A stretch of DNA of 64,000 nt from Nitrospira japonica (GTDB lineage Bacteria; Nitrospirota; Thermodesulfovibrionia; UBA6902): positions 1 to 64,000 of the forward strand of contig DYJL01000011.1 of assembly GCA_020723105.1 (NCBI GenBank). The letters are read 5' to 3'. The position numbers were made by a program, and so were the translations under genes. This document shows, piece by piece, positions 52,890 through 60,856 of this stretch (the first letter of the stretch is position 1; every line of letters starts with the position of its first letter). A model generated the notes under the pieces. The model had not been told where the DNA came from and did not search any database. It worked only from the letters and a program-made list of their open reading frames with translations.

Positions 52890-53761
52890 ATTTTCTCCCC
52901 AACCCTGAGCTTTGCACTCCTTGACGAAGGGTTTATTTTTAGCTCCTCCTGTCCTGGCACAAGAGGTTTCTTTGTTATAATGTTGAACAAACCTTCCTTT
53001 GCTAATTTTTTAAAGGCATTCTTTACAATCCGGTCCTCAAGAGAGTGATAAGAGATCACACAGAATCTTCCACCTTTTTGTAAAAGTTCTGCTCCGGATT
53101 CTACTGCTGTTGACAACTCCTCAAGTTCTCTGTTGACTTCTATCCTAAGAGCCTGAAAAGTCCTTGTCGCAGGATGAATCCTGCCTCGTCTCCCAACTGC
53201 TTTCTGGATAATTTCTGCGAGCTCTTTACAGGAAGTGAGAGGCTTCTTACTGCGGGCATAAACAATGGCCCTTGCTATTTTCCTGCTAAATCTTTCCTCT
53301 CCGTACTTCCATATGACAAATGCAAGGTCTTCCTCGCTATATTTGTTTACTACTTTTTCAGCTGTAAGTTCCTGCCTTTGATCCATCCTCATATCAAGCA
53401 GTTCATCCTTTAAAAAACTGAACCCCCGGCCCTCTGCCTTCAAATGGAGCGTGGAAACTCCCGCATCAAGAATTATCCCGTTCACCTTATCGAACCCAAG
53501 TCCATGAACAACACTTTTCATGTTCGAAAAGTGTTCCGTCACAATATGAACATTTTGATATGGGCTCAACCGTTGTCTTGCTATCTCCAGGGCCTGCTCA
53601 TCCCTGTCAATCCCTATCAATATGCACTCATGAGACTGCTGAAGAATCCCCTCTGCATGTCCGCCAAGTCCCACAGTTGCGTCAACATATATTCCATCAT
53701 GTTGAGGTTGAAGCATCTCAGTTACCTCCTTCAACATAACCGGTATATGCGTTACGGACAT
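52886..53761 (-). CDS. rsmH: 16S rRNA (cytosine-1402-N4)-methyltransferase RsmH
   Basis: 291 aa. N-terminal 'HIPVMLKEVTEML', SAM-binding 'YVDATVGLGGHAEGIL', 'GIDRDEQALEIARQRL', 'ILDAGVSTLHL' and 'GRRGRIHPATRTFQALRIEVN' identify RsmH (MraW). It methylates C1402 of 16S rRNA. Its ATG follows the mraZ stop with no gap. Confidence 0.98.
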   Translation of the reverse strand: MSVTHIPVMLKEVTEMLQPQHDGIYVDATVGLGGHAEGILQQSHECILIGIDRDEQALEIARQRLSPYQNVHIVTEHFSNMKSVVHGLGFDKVNGIILDAGVSTLHLKAEGRGFSFLKDELLDMRMDQRQELTAEKVVNKYSEEDLAFVIWKYGEERFSRKIARAIVYARSKKPLTSCKELAEIIQKAVGRRGRIHPATRTFQALRIEVNRELEELSTAVESGAELLQKGGRFCVISYHSLEDRIVKNAFKKLAKEGLFNIITKKPLVPGQEELKINPSSRSAKLRVGEKI

Positions 53762-54214
53762 TTACAGCCCATAACCTGCCAACTTCTCTTCAACATCTGC
53801 CTGGTTCACTGCAGAAAGGTCCGTAACAGCGTCCCATTCTTTCTTGTTCCACAACTCTATCTTTTCAAGCTGTCCGACAATAACGATATCTCCATTAATG
53901 CCTGCATCTTCCCTGAGAGCAGCAGGGATTAAGATTCTGCCCTGATTATCAATTTCACACTCGGTAGCAGAAGCAATAACCCGTCTGTTAAAAAGCTTGA
54001 TATCTTTGTCCATCTTTGGAAGCGAGCGCACCTTCTCTTCAAGCTTGCTCCATTCATCCTGCGGGTAAATATGAAGGCAATGGTCAAAAAGCGCATTAGT
54101 AACAAAAAGTTTTGTGTTATAATGATCAAAAATAATTTTTCTTAAAGGAGAAGGAATGATTATTCGGCCCTTGGGGTCCACTGTATAATAATATTTTCCT
54201 GTAAATGCTGGCAT
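53762..54214 (-). CDS. mraZ: Transcriptional regulator and division protein MraZ
   Basis: 150 aa, AbrB-like ring-forming DNA-binding protein that regulates the dcw promoter in E. coli. Two repeats carry the MraZ DXXXR motif: 'YTVDPKGRIIIPSPLR' and 'CEIDNQGRILIPAALRE'. ATG 54214 is chosen because ATG-initiated MraZ starts with MPAFTGKYY-like sequence and GGAGG lies upstream; a GTG at 54244 lies within the proposed MraZ operator. Confidence 0.96.
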   Translation of the reverse strand: MPAFTGKYYYTVDPKGRIIIPSPLRKIIFDHYNTKLFVTNALFDHCLHIYPQDEWSKLEEKVRSLPKMDKDIKLFNRRVIASATECEIDNQGRILIPAALREDAGINGDIVIVGQLEKIELWNKKEWDAVTDLSAVNQADVEEKLAGYGL

Positions 54215-54220
54215 TCTATT

Positions 54221-54244
54221 CCACTCTCCTCCACTTTTTACCAC
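54221..54244 (-). promoter_or_regulatory. MraZ operator: three GTGG boxes with exact 10-bp period
   Basis: On the minus strand GTGGTAAAAA, GTGGAGGAGA, GTGGAA place GTGG at 54244-54241, 54234-54231 and 54224-54221. E. coli MraZ binds three GTGGG-type direct repeats with 5-nt spacers, the same 10-bp period. Here the boxes lie between the -10 and the ATG and contain the GGAGGAG ribosome site. Confidence 0.8.
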
Positions 54245-54252
54245 ACATGATA

Positions 54253-54281
54253 AGTATAGGTATGTTTCAACTACTTGTCAA
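54253..54281 (-). promoter_or_regulatory. Sigma-70 promoter of the dcw cluster
   Basis: On the minus strand TTGACA (54276-54281), 17-bp spacer, TATACT (54253-54258). The -10 is directly upstream of the MraZ boxes, with the mraZ ATG about 40 bp downstream. It is one of the best promoter matches in the window. Confidence 0.85.
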
Positions 54282-54387
54282 GGGAAAAAATGCTACTATA
54301 TTTTGTGTTATATCTAAGACAAAACACTATTAATAGGGATTATCCCTAAGGTGTTTCAATGAATTCAAAATCAGGCATAAAAAATCC

Positions 54388-55263
54388 ATGGTAAACCCCT
54401 TAGAAAGATTCCTTCACTACCTTACTGTTGAAAAAGGTCTTTCAGTAAATACGCTGGAAGCCTACAAGAGAGACCTGCAGAAATTTATTGCCTATCTCGA
54501 GAAGACCGGAGAGGGCGTAATGAGCTTTAAACGAAAAGATGTCATTTCTTTCATGACATCTCTTCGCGACTCCGGCATTCAATCGGCTACCCTCGCAAGA
54601 AATATTGCCGCCTTGCGCGGCCTGTGTAAATTTATGCTCCTTGAGAACCTTATCAAGGAAGATCCTACTGAAAACCTCTCTACCCCTAAAGGATGGAAAC
54701 GGGTCCCTAAAATACTCGGGTTTAAAGATGTCTCGACTCTGCTGGAGAAACCTCATGGGGAAAAACTCTTCCTCAGGGACAAAGCTATACTTGAAATCAT
54801 CTATTCGTCAGGTTTGAGGGCCAGTGAAGTAGTGAGTATGAAAATCGGAGATATCAACTACGAGGCCGGATTTATTACTATTAAAGGGAAGGGGGCAAAA
54901 GAGAGAGTCATCCCGATAAACGAAACTGCTTTAAAAACGATAAAAAGATATATTGAAGAATTAAGGCCTGCTTTTCTGAATAACAAAACAAGCCCTTATC
55001 TTTTTCTCAGAAGGGGCGGAAAACCGATGACCAGACAGAGGTTATGGCAGTTGATTAAAATATATTCGAACACGTTACCAGTTAAAATCTCTCCCCATAC
55101 ACTCAGACACTGTTTTGCAAGTCACCTTCTGGATGGAGGGGCAGATTTACGGGCCCTTCAAAAAATGCTCGGACACACTGATATATCAACAACACAGATT
55201 TATACAAAGGTGACACCCGAACGTCTGAAAAAGATTCACAAGACATACCATCCTAGAGGGTAA
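54388..55263 (+). CDS. xerD: Site-specific tyrosine recombinase XerD/XerC type
   Basis: 291 aa, resolves chromosome dimers at dif. N-terminal SAM-like core-binding domain ('FLHYLTVEKGLSVNTLEAYKRDL') and catalytic domain with Arg (SSGLRASEVV), Lys in the beta hairpin (IKGKGAKERVIPI), HTLRHCFASHLL (His-x2-Arg), 'LGHTDISTTQIYTKV' with the Tyr nucleophile. XerD is favoured over XerC by general similarity, but the two cannot be firmly told apart here. It is divergent from mraZ. Confidence 0.92.
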   Translation: MVNPLERFLHYLTVEKGLSVNTLEAYKRDLQKFIAYLEKTGEGVMSFKRKDVISFMTSLRDSGIQSATLARNIAALRGLCKFMLLENLIKEDPTENLSTPKGWKRVPKILGFKDVSTLLEKPHGEKLFLRDKAILEIIYSSGLRASEVVSMKIGDINYEAGFITIKGKGAKERVIPINETALKTIKRYIEELRPAFLNNKTSPYLFLRRGGKPMTRQRLWQLIKIYSNTLPVKISPHTLRHCFASHLLDGGADLRALQKMLGHTDISTTQIYTKVTPERLKKIHKTYHPRG

Positions 55264-55426
55264 GCCAGGCTATGAATCCTTCAGATTATGACTTCTAAAA
55301 TTTAGAGTTTTCCTCTTGAATCTTTATAATGAATCCTGTATTCTGCTTATATCTGTTGCTGTAATTTATCGTTACTCGCTTTTATTATTAAGATCTGTAA
55401 ATAAGTAGTTAACGGGAGGATTACAT

Positions 55427-57859
55427 ATGTTGAGAAAAGTTTCGAAAGAAGAGCTCTATAACTGTTGTGAACCATCTGAATTGCCGTTTAAAACAACAGA
55501 TGAAATCTCTCCATTAAGAGAAACCATCGGACAAAAAAGAGCACTCAGTGCTCTCCAATTTGGACTTGGCATCGACAGCCATGGATTTAATATTTATATT
55601 CTCGGTGAAAGCGGCACCGGTAAGATGACCACTATCAAAACAATTCTGGAAGAGAAAGCAAAAAACGAATCTGTACCAAATGACTGGTGTTACGTTTACA
55701 ACTTTAAAAATCCTGATGCCCCCTGCGCCCTCAGCCTGCCTCCTGGAACAGGGCTTGCCTTCCAGAAAGATATGAACGAACTTATTGCAGTTCTGCGTCA
55801 GGAGATACCCAAGATATTTAATTCGAAGGAATATGAAAAACAGCGTTCTAAAATACTTGAGGATTTCCAGCAAAAACAAAAAAAATATTTTACTGATCTT
55901 GAGGAAGAGGCAAAAGAAAAAGATTTTACACTGAGAAAAACCGTCAGCGGCCTGGTGCTGGTCCCTGTAAAAACAACGGGCGAAACTTTGAGTGAGGAAG
56001 AATATGAAGCCCTTGAGCCGAAGGTAAAAAGGAAAATAGAAACCATAGGGAAACAACTGCAGGACAAACTTGATGATGTAATAAGAATAGTAAGAGAGGA
56101 AGAGAAAAAGATTAAGGACATGATGACACAACTCGAACGTCAGGCCACTCTCTCCTCCGTCGGACACCGGATTGATGAACTCAAAACTAAGTATAAAGAT
56201 AATATCAATGCCTTAAATTACCTGGAAGAAGTAAAGGAAGATATCCTTGAACATCTCGATGATTTCAAGCCTCAAGAGGAGCAGTCGCCGGCTCTGCCAT
56301 TCATGAAACATTCGAAATCAGAGCCTTCATTTGTAAGATACAATGTAAACGTCCTCGTAAATAATCGTGAATTGAAAGGCGCACCAGTTGTAATAGAAAG
56401 CAACCCGACTTATTACAATCTCTTTGGAAGGGTTGAGCATAAATTGCAGTATGGGATTGCTCTTACTGATTTCACTATGATAAAAACAGGCTCTCTTCAA
56501 ATGGCAAATGGCGGCTATCTGGTTATTGATGCGCTTGAACTTTTAAAGAATATTTTTTCCTATGACTCTCTTAAAAGAACTATCAAAGAGAAATTAATAA
56601 AAATAGAGGATGTCTGGGAACAGTACCGTTTAATTTCCACCGTAACCCTGAAGCCTGAGGCTATACCTTTTAATGTAAAAGTCATACTGATTGGCAATCC
56701 ACGTCTTTACTATCTTCTTTACAATCTCGACGAAGAATACAGAGAATTGTTTAAAGTTAAGGCGGACTATGAAAACCGCATGGACCGAAACAGTGAGAAT
56801 ATGCTCAAGTATGCCAGTTTTATTAAAACAAAATGTGACGAAAGAGGCCTGCTGCCTTTTGAGAAAAAAGCGGTTGCAAAAATTATTGAATATGGCTCCA
56901 GACTTGCCGAACATCAACAAAAACTCTCTGGCAAGTTCAGCGAGATAGCGGATATCCTGAGAGAGTCTGATTACTGGGCACGATCCAATAAAAACCGCCT
57001 TATTACGGCTGATGATATTGAAAAGGCTCTCGAAGAAAAAACCTACCGCTCCAACAAAGTGGAACAAAAAATTCTGGAGGCAACAAAGGAAGGCTCTATT
57101 CTTATTGATACCGAAGGGGCTGTAGCGGGCCAGATTAATGGCCTCTCTGTGCTGGACCTGGGAGACTACAGATTCGGTATGCCTTCGAGGATTACGGCCA
57201 AGAGTTATGCCGGCAGAGCAGGTATTGTCAATATTGAAAGAGAAACCAAGATGAGCGGGAAAATTCATGAAAAGGCTATATTGATATTGACTGCTTACCT
57301 CGGCGGGAAATATGCTGTAAAACAATCTCTCAGCCTTACTGCGTCTCTTACATTTGAACAACTGTATGGCGGAATTGAAGGCGACAGCGCCACATGTGCA
57401 GAAGTATATGCACTTCTGAGCAGCATATCAGGAGTTCCTTTAAAACAATGTTATGCGATAACAGGTTCCATGAATCAGCATGGGGAAGTTCAGCCCATCG
57501 GTGGAGTGAATGAAAAAATAGAAGGTTTTCTTGAGGTCTGCAAACTCAGTGGACTTAATGGTGAACACGGCGTTATTATTCCAAAACGGAATTTAATGAA
57601 CCTGATGTTGAAAAAAGACGTGATTGATGCTGTTACAAAGGGAAGATTTAATATCTACGCCATTGACAATGTGGAAGACGGAATTGAAGTCCTCACAGGA
57701 ATGCTCCCGGGAGAATTGCAGCCGGATGGGACTTATCCGGATGAAACATTCAACTTTATGGTTATGAAGAAACTAAAGGAATTATCCGAAGCGCTAAAGG
57801 CCGAAAAGGGGGCAGAGATACAGGATGAGAAAAAAAAGGAAGTGAACAACAATAAATAA
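55427..57859 (+). CDS. Lon-family ATP-dependent protease (LonB/LonC-like)
   Basis: 810 aa. AAA+ domain with early Walker A GESGTGKMTT (60-69), then a long helical insertion (about 150-290, highly charged coiled coil), the rest of the ATPase core and a C-terminal Lon proteolytic domain with the Ser-Lys dyad Ser654 (EGDSATCAEV) and Lys697 (GGVNEKIEGF), 43 residues apart as in Lon. No N-terminal LAN substrate domain. It belongs to the group often annotated 'Lon protease family protein/AAA family ATPase', found beside typical Lon in many bacteria. GGGAGG precedes ATG 55427. The 163-bp gap before it holds nothing notable. Confidence 0.93.
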   Translation: MLRKVSKEELYNCCEPSELPFKTTDEISPLRETIGQKRALSALQFGLGIDSHGFNIYILGESGTGKMTTIKTILEEKAKNESVPNDWCYVYNFKNPDAPCALSLPPGTGLAFQKDMNELIAVLRQEIPKIFNSKEYEKQRSKILEDFQQKQKKYFTDLEEEAKEKDFTLRKTVSGLVLVPVKTTGETLSEEEYEALEPKVKRKIETIGKQLQDKLDDVIRIVREEEKKIKDMMTQLERQATLSSVGHRIDELKTKYKDNINALNYLEEVKEDILEHLDDFKPQEEQSPALPFMKHSKSEPSFVRYNVNVLVNNRELKGAPVVIESNPTYYNLFGRVEHKLQYGIALTDFTMIKTGSLQMANGGYLVIDALELLKNIFSYDSLKRTIKEKLIKIEDVWEQYRLISTVTLKPEAIPFNVKVILIGNPRLYYLLYNLDEEYRELFKVKADYENRMDRNSENMLKYASFIKTKCDERGLLPFEKKAVAKIIEYGSRLAEHQQKLSGKFSEIADILRESDYWARSNKNRLITADDIEKALEEKTYRSNKVEQKILEATKEGSILIDTEGAVAGQINGLSVLDLGDYRFGMPSRITAKSYAGRAGIVNIERETKMSGKIHEKAILILTAYLGGKYAVKQSLSLTASLTFEQLYGGIEGDSATCAEVYALLSSISGVPLKQCYAITGSMNQHGEVQPIGGVNEKIEGFLEVCKLSGLNGEHGVIIPKRNLMNLMLKKDVIDAVTKGRFNIYAIDNVEDGIEVLTGMLPGELQPDGTYPDETFNFMVMKKLKELSEALKAEKGAEIQDEKKKEVNNNK

Positions 57860-59444
57860 TAAGAAAAAAATTCTCATCCGTGGGGTAAACTGGATCGGCG
57901 ATGCCGTTATTACAGTTCCATCTATCAGAACAGTACGCCGCGCCTATCCTGATGCTCACATAAGCCTGCTTGTTAAACCCTGGGTTTCAGATATCTTTAA
58001 AGAAAATCCTGACATCAATGAAATCATCCTCTACGATGAGAGTTATAAAGGTCTTGCAGGAAAACTGAAAGTTGCCCAAAAACTCCGGGAGCGGAAATTT
58101 GATATCGCAATACTCCTTCAGAATGCCTTTGACGCTGCACTGCTTGCATGGCTTGCTGGAATTCCTGAAAGAATTGGATACAGCAAAGACGAACGCGGAT
58201 TCCTTCTAACTAAAGCGATCCCTGTAGAAAAAGGGCCTGTCTCTCAGCATCAAGTCTTTTATTATCTTAATCTGCTCAATGCGATCGGTATTAAAACGGA
58301 AGAAACACAACCTTACCTCTATCTCTTGGATGAAGAAAGACAGTGGGCAAGAAACATTGTAAGGGCGATTCATGAATCGCCCCTACACCAACCCCAAACC
58401 CCTAACCCCCAACCCCTTATCGGCATTAATCCCGGTGCAACATATGGTTCGGCCAAGAGATGGCCGCCCGAAAGATTTGCTGATCTGATATCCAGAGTAA
58501 TAGAGGAACTTAATGGAAACGTAATTATATTTGGAAGTACTGCTGAAATAGATATAGTGAAAGAAATAATATGGAAACTTGAAACATGGAACTTGGAATT
58601 TGGAACTAAGATACTTAACATGGCTGGCAAAACCAACCTCCGGGAACTTGCATCACTAATTGCTGAATGTGATGCATTTATAACTAATGATTCAGGACCA
58701 ATGCACATGGCTTCTGCATTGCTGGTTCCGGTTATTGCAATATTCGGCTCAACAAACAAAAAAACAACCGGCCCTTTTGGCGAAGGCCATAAGATTGTTA
58801 CAAAAGATCTGCCATGCGCCCCCTGCATGAAGAGAGAATGCCCTGAAGGGCATCTTAAATGCATGACAGCAATTGCTGCAGATGACGTATTTGCCGCATT
58901 GAAAGATGTGCTTCCTGAAGAGAGAGCTGTCTTTCTTGACAGAGACGGAACAATAATAGAAGACAAAAACTATCTGAACAGCTTTGCCAATCTTGTTGTT
59001 TTCCCCAACGCAAAGGAAGAATTGCAAAAATTAAAAGATGCAGGTTTTCAACTCATCGGTGTCACAAACCAATCCGGCATTGCAAGAGGGATCATTGATG
59101 AACAGTTTGTGATTGATTTAAATGCCTACCTGCAAAAAGAACTGGGGATAGATGCTTTTTACTACTGTCCGCATCATCCTGACAACAATTGTCCGTGCAG
59201 AAAACCAGAGCCTATGATGCCATTAATGGCAAGACTTAAGTACAAGATAAATTTAAAATCCTCTTACGTAATCGGGGATAAGGAGTTGGATGTCCAGCTT
59301 GCTAAAAAAATCAACGCCACCGGCATCTTGCTGTCAGCAACCATTTCTCCTGAAAATACAATTGCTTCTTATGTTGCTAAAGACTTAACAGATGCAGTTC
59401 GGTGGATATTAGAGAGGGAAGTAATAGCGGCCTCAGGCATATGA
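57852..59444 (+). CDS. Fused heptosyltransferase II (WaaF) and D,D-heptose 1,7-bisphosphate phosphatase (GmhB), apparent ATA start
   Basis: The frame opens after a TGA at 57843-57845 and stays open for 530 codons, but has no ATG, GTG or TTG until codon 159 (TTG 58326). The GT9 heptosyltransferase sequence is already complete from ILIRGVNWIGDAVITVPSIR at 57870, so the start must be earlier. The best candidate is ATA 57852 (reads NNKKKILIRG), nine bases after AAAGGAAG; ATT 57870 is less likely. Residues 1-355: WaaF with 'GINPGATYGSAKRWPPERFA', 'TNDSGPMHMASAL' and 'TTGPFG'. Residues 360-530: HAD phosphatase with FLDRDGT, 'VTNQSGIARG' and zinc loop 'CPHHPDNNCPC'. Both serve LPS core heptose. Two heptad inserts lie in the WaaF part. 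A sequencing error at the start is possible. Confidence 0.85.
   Translation: MNNKKKILIRGVNWIGDAVITVPSIRTVRRAYPDAHISLLVKPWVSDIFKENPDINEIILYDESYKGLAGKLKVAQKLRERKFDIAILLQNAFDAALLAWLAGIPERIGYSKDERGFLLTKAIPVEKGPVSQHQVFYYLNLLNAIGIKTEETQPYLYLLDEERQWARNIVRAIHESPLHQPQTPNPQPLIGINPGATYGSAKRWPPERFADLISRVIEELNGNVIIFGSTAEIDIVKEIIWKLETWNLEFGTKILNMAGKTNLRELASLIAECDAFITNDSGPMHMASALLVPVIAIFGSTNKKTTGPFGEGHKIVTKDLPCAPCMKRECPEGHLKCMTAIAADDVFAALKDVLPEERAVFLDRDGTIIEDKNYLNSFANLVVFPNAKEELQKLKDAGFQLIGVTNQSGIARGIIDEQFVIDLNAYLQKELGIDAFYYCPHHPDNNCPCRKPEPMMPLMARLKYKINLKSSYVIGDKELDVQLAKKINATGILLSATISPENTIASYVAKDLTDAVRWILEREVIAASGI
58359..58417 (+). repeat. Palindrome plus heptads inside the WaaF-coding part
   Basis: AGGGCGATTCA / TGAATCGCCCCT palindrome (58362-58384), nearly identical to the one after atpC, followed by CCAACCC, CAAACCC, CTAACCC, CCAACCC-type heptads (58387-58417). 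Translated as RAIHESPLHQPQTPNPQP. Confidence 0.9.
58571..58610 (+). repeat. Second heptad tract inside the WaaF-coding part
   Basis: Units TGGAAAC, TTGAAAC, ATGGAAC, TTGGAAT, TTGGAAC in a row, translated as WKLETWNLEFGT. Confidence 0.85.
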
Positions 59445-59762
59445 ATTTACATGAAGTCCCTTTTCATGGAAATACTGAATGGCCTTGCCTTTTCTATTAT
59501 ATATATTATGGGTTTCGGAAGTGCTAACAGGATTCTTTGTTTTGAGCGTATTAATTAATTGTAATTTCAGGCTGGTATCGTTTCCATCTATCACCCGGCT
59601 ATAAGGAGTTATATCAATAATTTCTTCCTGTTCCGGTGGATAATCCTGCCTTCTGTTGTCAAAATACTGGTTGTGTGAGCGAATATCATTTATATTGATA
59701 TTATGATTATCCAGTTTCAGTTTAAAGAAGTTTAAAAAATTGAAATTGATAACTGTAGTCAT
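59433..59762 (-). CDS. Hypothetical protein, 109 aa
   Basis: Asn/Asp-rich basic-to-neutral protein starting MTTVINFNFLNFFKLKL and ending 'YFHEKGLHVNSYA', with 'PYSRVIDGNDTSLKLQLINTL' in the middle. No signal, no membrane segment, no recognised family. It converges on and overlaps the 3' end of the waaF-gmhB gene by 12 bp. The upstream purine run AAAGAAGAAA could act as a weak ribosome site. It could be a real small gene; composition is credible but no homologue is known to me. Confidence 0.45.
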   Translation of the reverse strand: MTTVINFNFLNFFKLKLDNHNININDIRSHNQYFDNRRQDYPPEQEEIIDITPYSRVIDGNDTSLKLQLINTLKTKNPVSTSETHNIYNRKGKAIQYFHEKGLHVNSYA

Positions 59763-59835
59763 ACAATTTCTTCTTTACCCCGGTAAAAAGTCAAAGGCCT
59801 CTAATGGGGTTTATTAACTTCTAACTCTGTTTATT

Positions 59836-60420
59836 CTACCAGTAGCGGACTTCGCCTACATCTAAATGCACAAACCCTGCACGAGGATAGTATCCGACTC
59901 CGCCCGCCTGCAAATCCATTGCAGCAAGCTTCAATCCTTTAATAGAATAACCCGGAACTCTTATATCCACAGCTTTTCCGTACATATGAAGACTGTTCTT
60001 GGCAACCCCTCTTTTCCGTTTCCTGAGTTTAGCATTTGTCTGAGGTGAACGATAACCAGAAATAATATGAAATGGTTCGCTAATATTAAGTTTCTCCTTA
60101 AGAGCAAAAAGCAGGTCTAAGAGATTCGTATCAATTGTTTCAATTGTTTCGGTCAAATGATCCCGAAAGAGATGGTTAATTTCAACAAGGACATCAGTTA
60201 AATACTGTCCGTTGCTCCAATAATCTGCCTGTAGTTTTTCCCCCGTATAACTGTTGTATAAAAAGAGAGACCTTTCAGGCACCAGTAAATCCTTTACAGC
60301 TGAGATTGCTTTACGTGGTATAAAACTCGAGGCTAAAGTTATAAGACCACCAGCAAGTATACTTCTTCTGCTTACCATTAAATCTAATGCTGCTTTTAGT
60401 TTTTTCTCAATTAAATTCAA
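59836..60420 (-). CDS. DUF882/peptidase M15-like protein with Tat-type signal
   Basis: About 194 aa. TTG 60420 is chosen because AAGGAGG lies nine bases upstream; ATG 60378 (MVSRRSILAGG) is the alternative and would leave a compact Tat signal. The signal MVSRRSILAGGLITLASSF has a twin arginine. The mature domain has the YcbK/DUF882 zinc motifs 'IISGYRSPQTNAKLR', 'SLHMYGKAVDIRVPG' (H-x6-D) and 'GGVGYYPRAGFVHLDVG' (H-x-D). These proteins are D-Ala-D-Ala carboxypeptidase-like and probably act on murein. The part upstream of 60420 is repeat-derived and is not included. Confidence 0.85.
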   Translation of the reverse strand: MNLIEKKLKAALDLMVSRRSILAGGLITLASSFIPRKAISAVKDLLVPERSLFLYNSYTGEKLQADYWSNGQYLTDVLVEINHLFRDHLTETIETIDTNLLDLLFALKEKLNISEPFHIISGYRSPQTNAKLRKRKRGVAKNSLHMYGKAVDIRVPGYSIKGLKLAAMDLQAGGVGYYPRAGFVHLDVGEVRYW

Positions 60421-60485
60421 TGTATTATACCTCCTTGCCGAAAAATAATAGTAACCATTATAACATGTGAATTTAAAATTCTCAA

Positions 60486-60562
60486 TTCGTTGCAACTTGG
60501 CTAACAAGCTGGTCAGCCGGAAAGCTGGCAAGCGTGCAAGCATGAAAGCTGGCAAGCCTTAC
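60486..60562. repeat. GCTGGCAAGC-type 7-bp-periodic repeat
   Basis: GAAAGCTGGCAAGC occurs twice (about 60518 and 60545) within a run of TTGCAAC, TTGGCTA, ACAAGCT, GGTCAGC-like units. It lies upstream of the DUF882 start, on the 5' side of that gene. Confidence 0.75.
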
Positions 60563-60682
60563 TAATCCAACTGACAAAATTCGTCACTTACGACAAATAG
60601 TTTAAATAAGCTTAGTCAGATTATAGTTTATATCAAAGACTAAACTACTTGTAATAATTAGTTATTTTATATATAAGCTACC

Positions 60683-60698
60683 TGGTATAGAAAATGCT
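60683..60698 (+). promoter_or_regulatory. Candidate sigma-54 promoter for the pilin genes
   Basis: TGGTAT followed by AGAAAA and TGCTTT places the invariant GG (60684-60685) and GC (60696-60697) ten bases apart, as in -24/-12 promoters. It is 160 bp before the pilin ATG. RpoN control of pilA is known in several bacteria; here it is inferred. Confidence 0.45.
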
Positions 60699-60856
60699 TT
60701 TATTAAAAACAAAAAACGGAGAGACTGTTAACTATTAATAGAGGAGGTGATGAATAAGATCGTCTGTGGGGGGGGTAAACAACAGCTTCTGTAAACTCCC
60801 TTTAAAAAAATCAGGGCCCATAGGGTTCAAATTTAGATTAACAACAGGAGGACGTA

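Larger units (their letters stand above)
60421..60856. other. Gene-free region between the DUF882 gene and the first pilin
   Basis: It contains, from left to right, the ribosome site of the DUF882 gene, a GCTGGCAAGC-type repeat (60486-60562), a long AT-rich stretch, a candidate sigma-54 promoter (60683-60698), a strong AGGAGGTGAT sequence with a 14-codon reading frame (60750-60794), and the pilin ribosome site AGGAGG. No structured RNA is recognised. Confidence 0.6.

Noticed and set aside
55514-56167. Long Phe-rich frame antisense to the Lon-family gene
   Set aside because: It arises from the Lys/Glu-rich coiled coil on the coding strand; no ribosome site and no domain.
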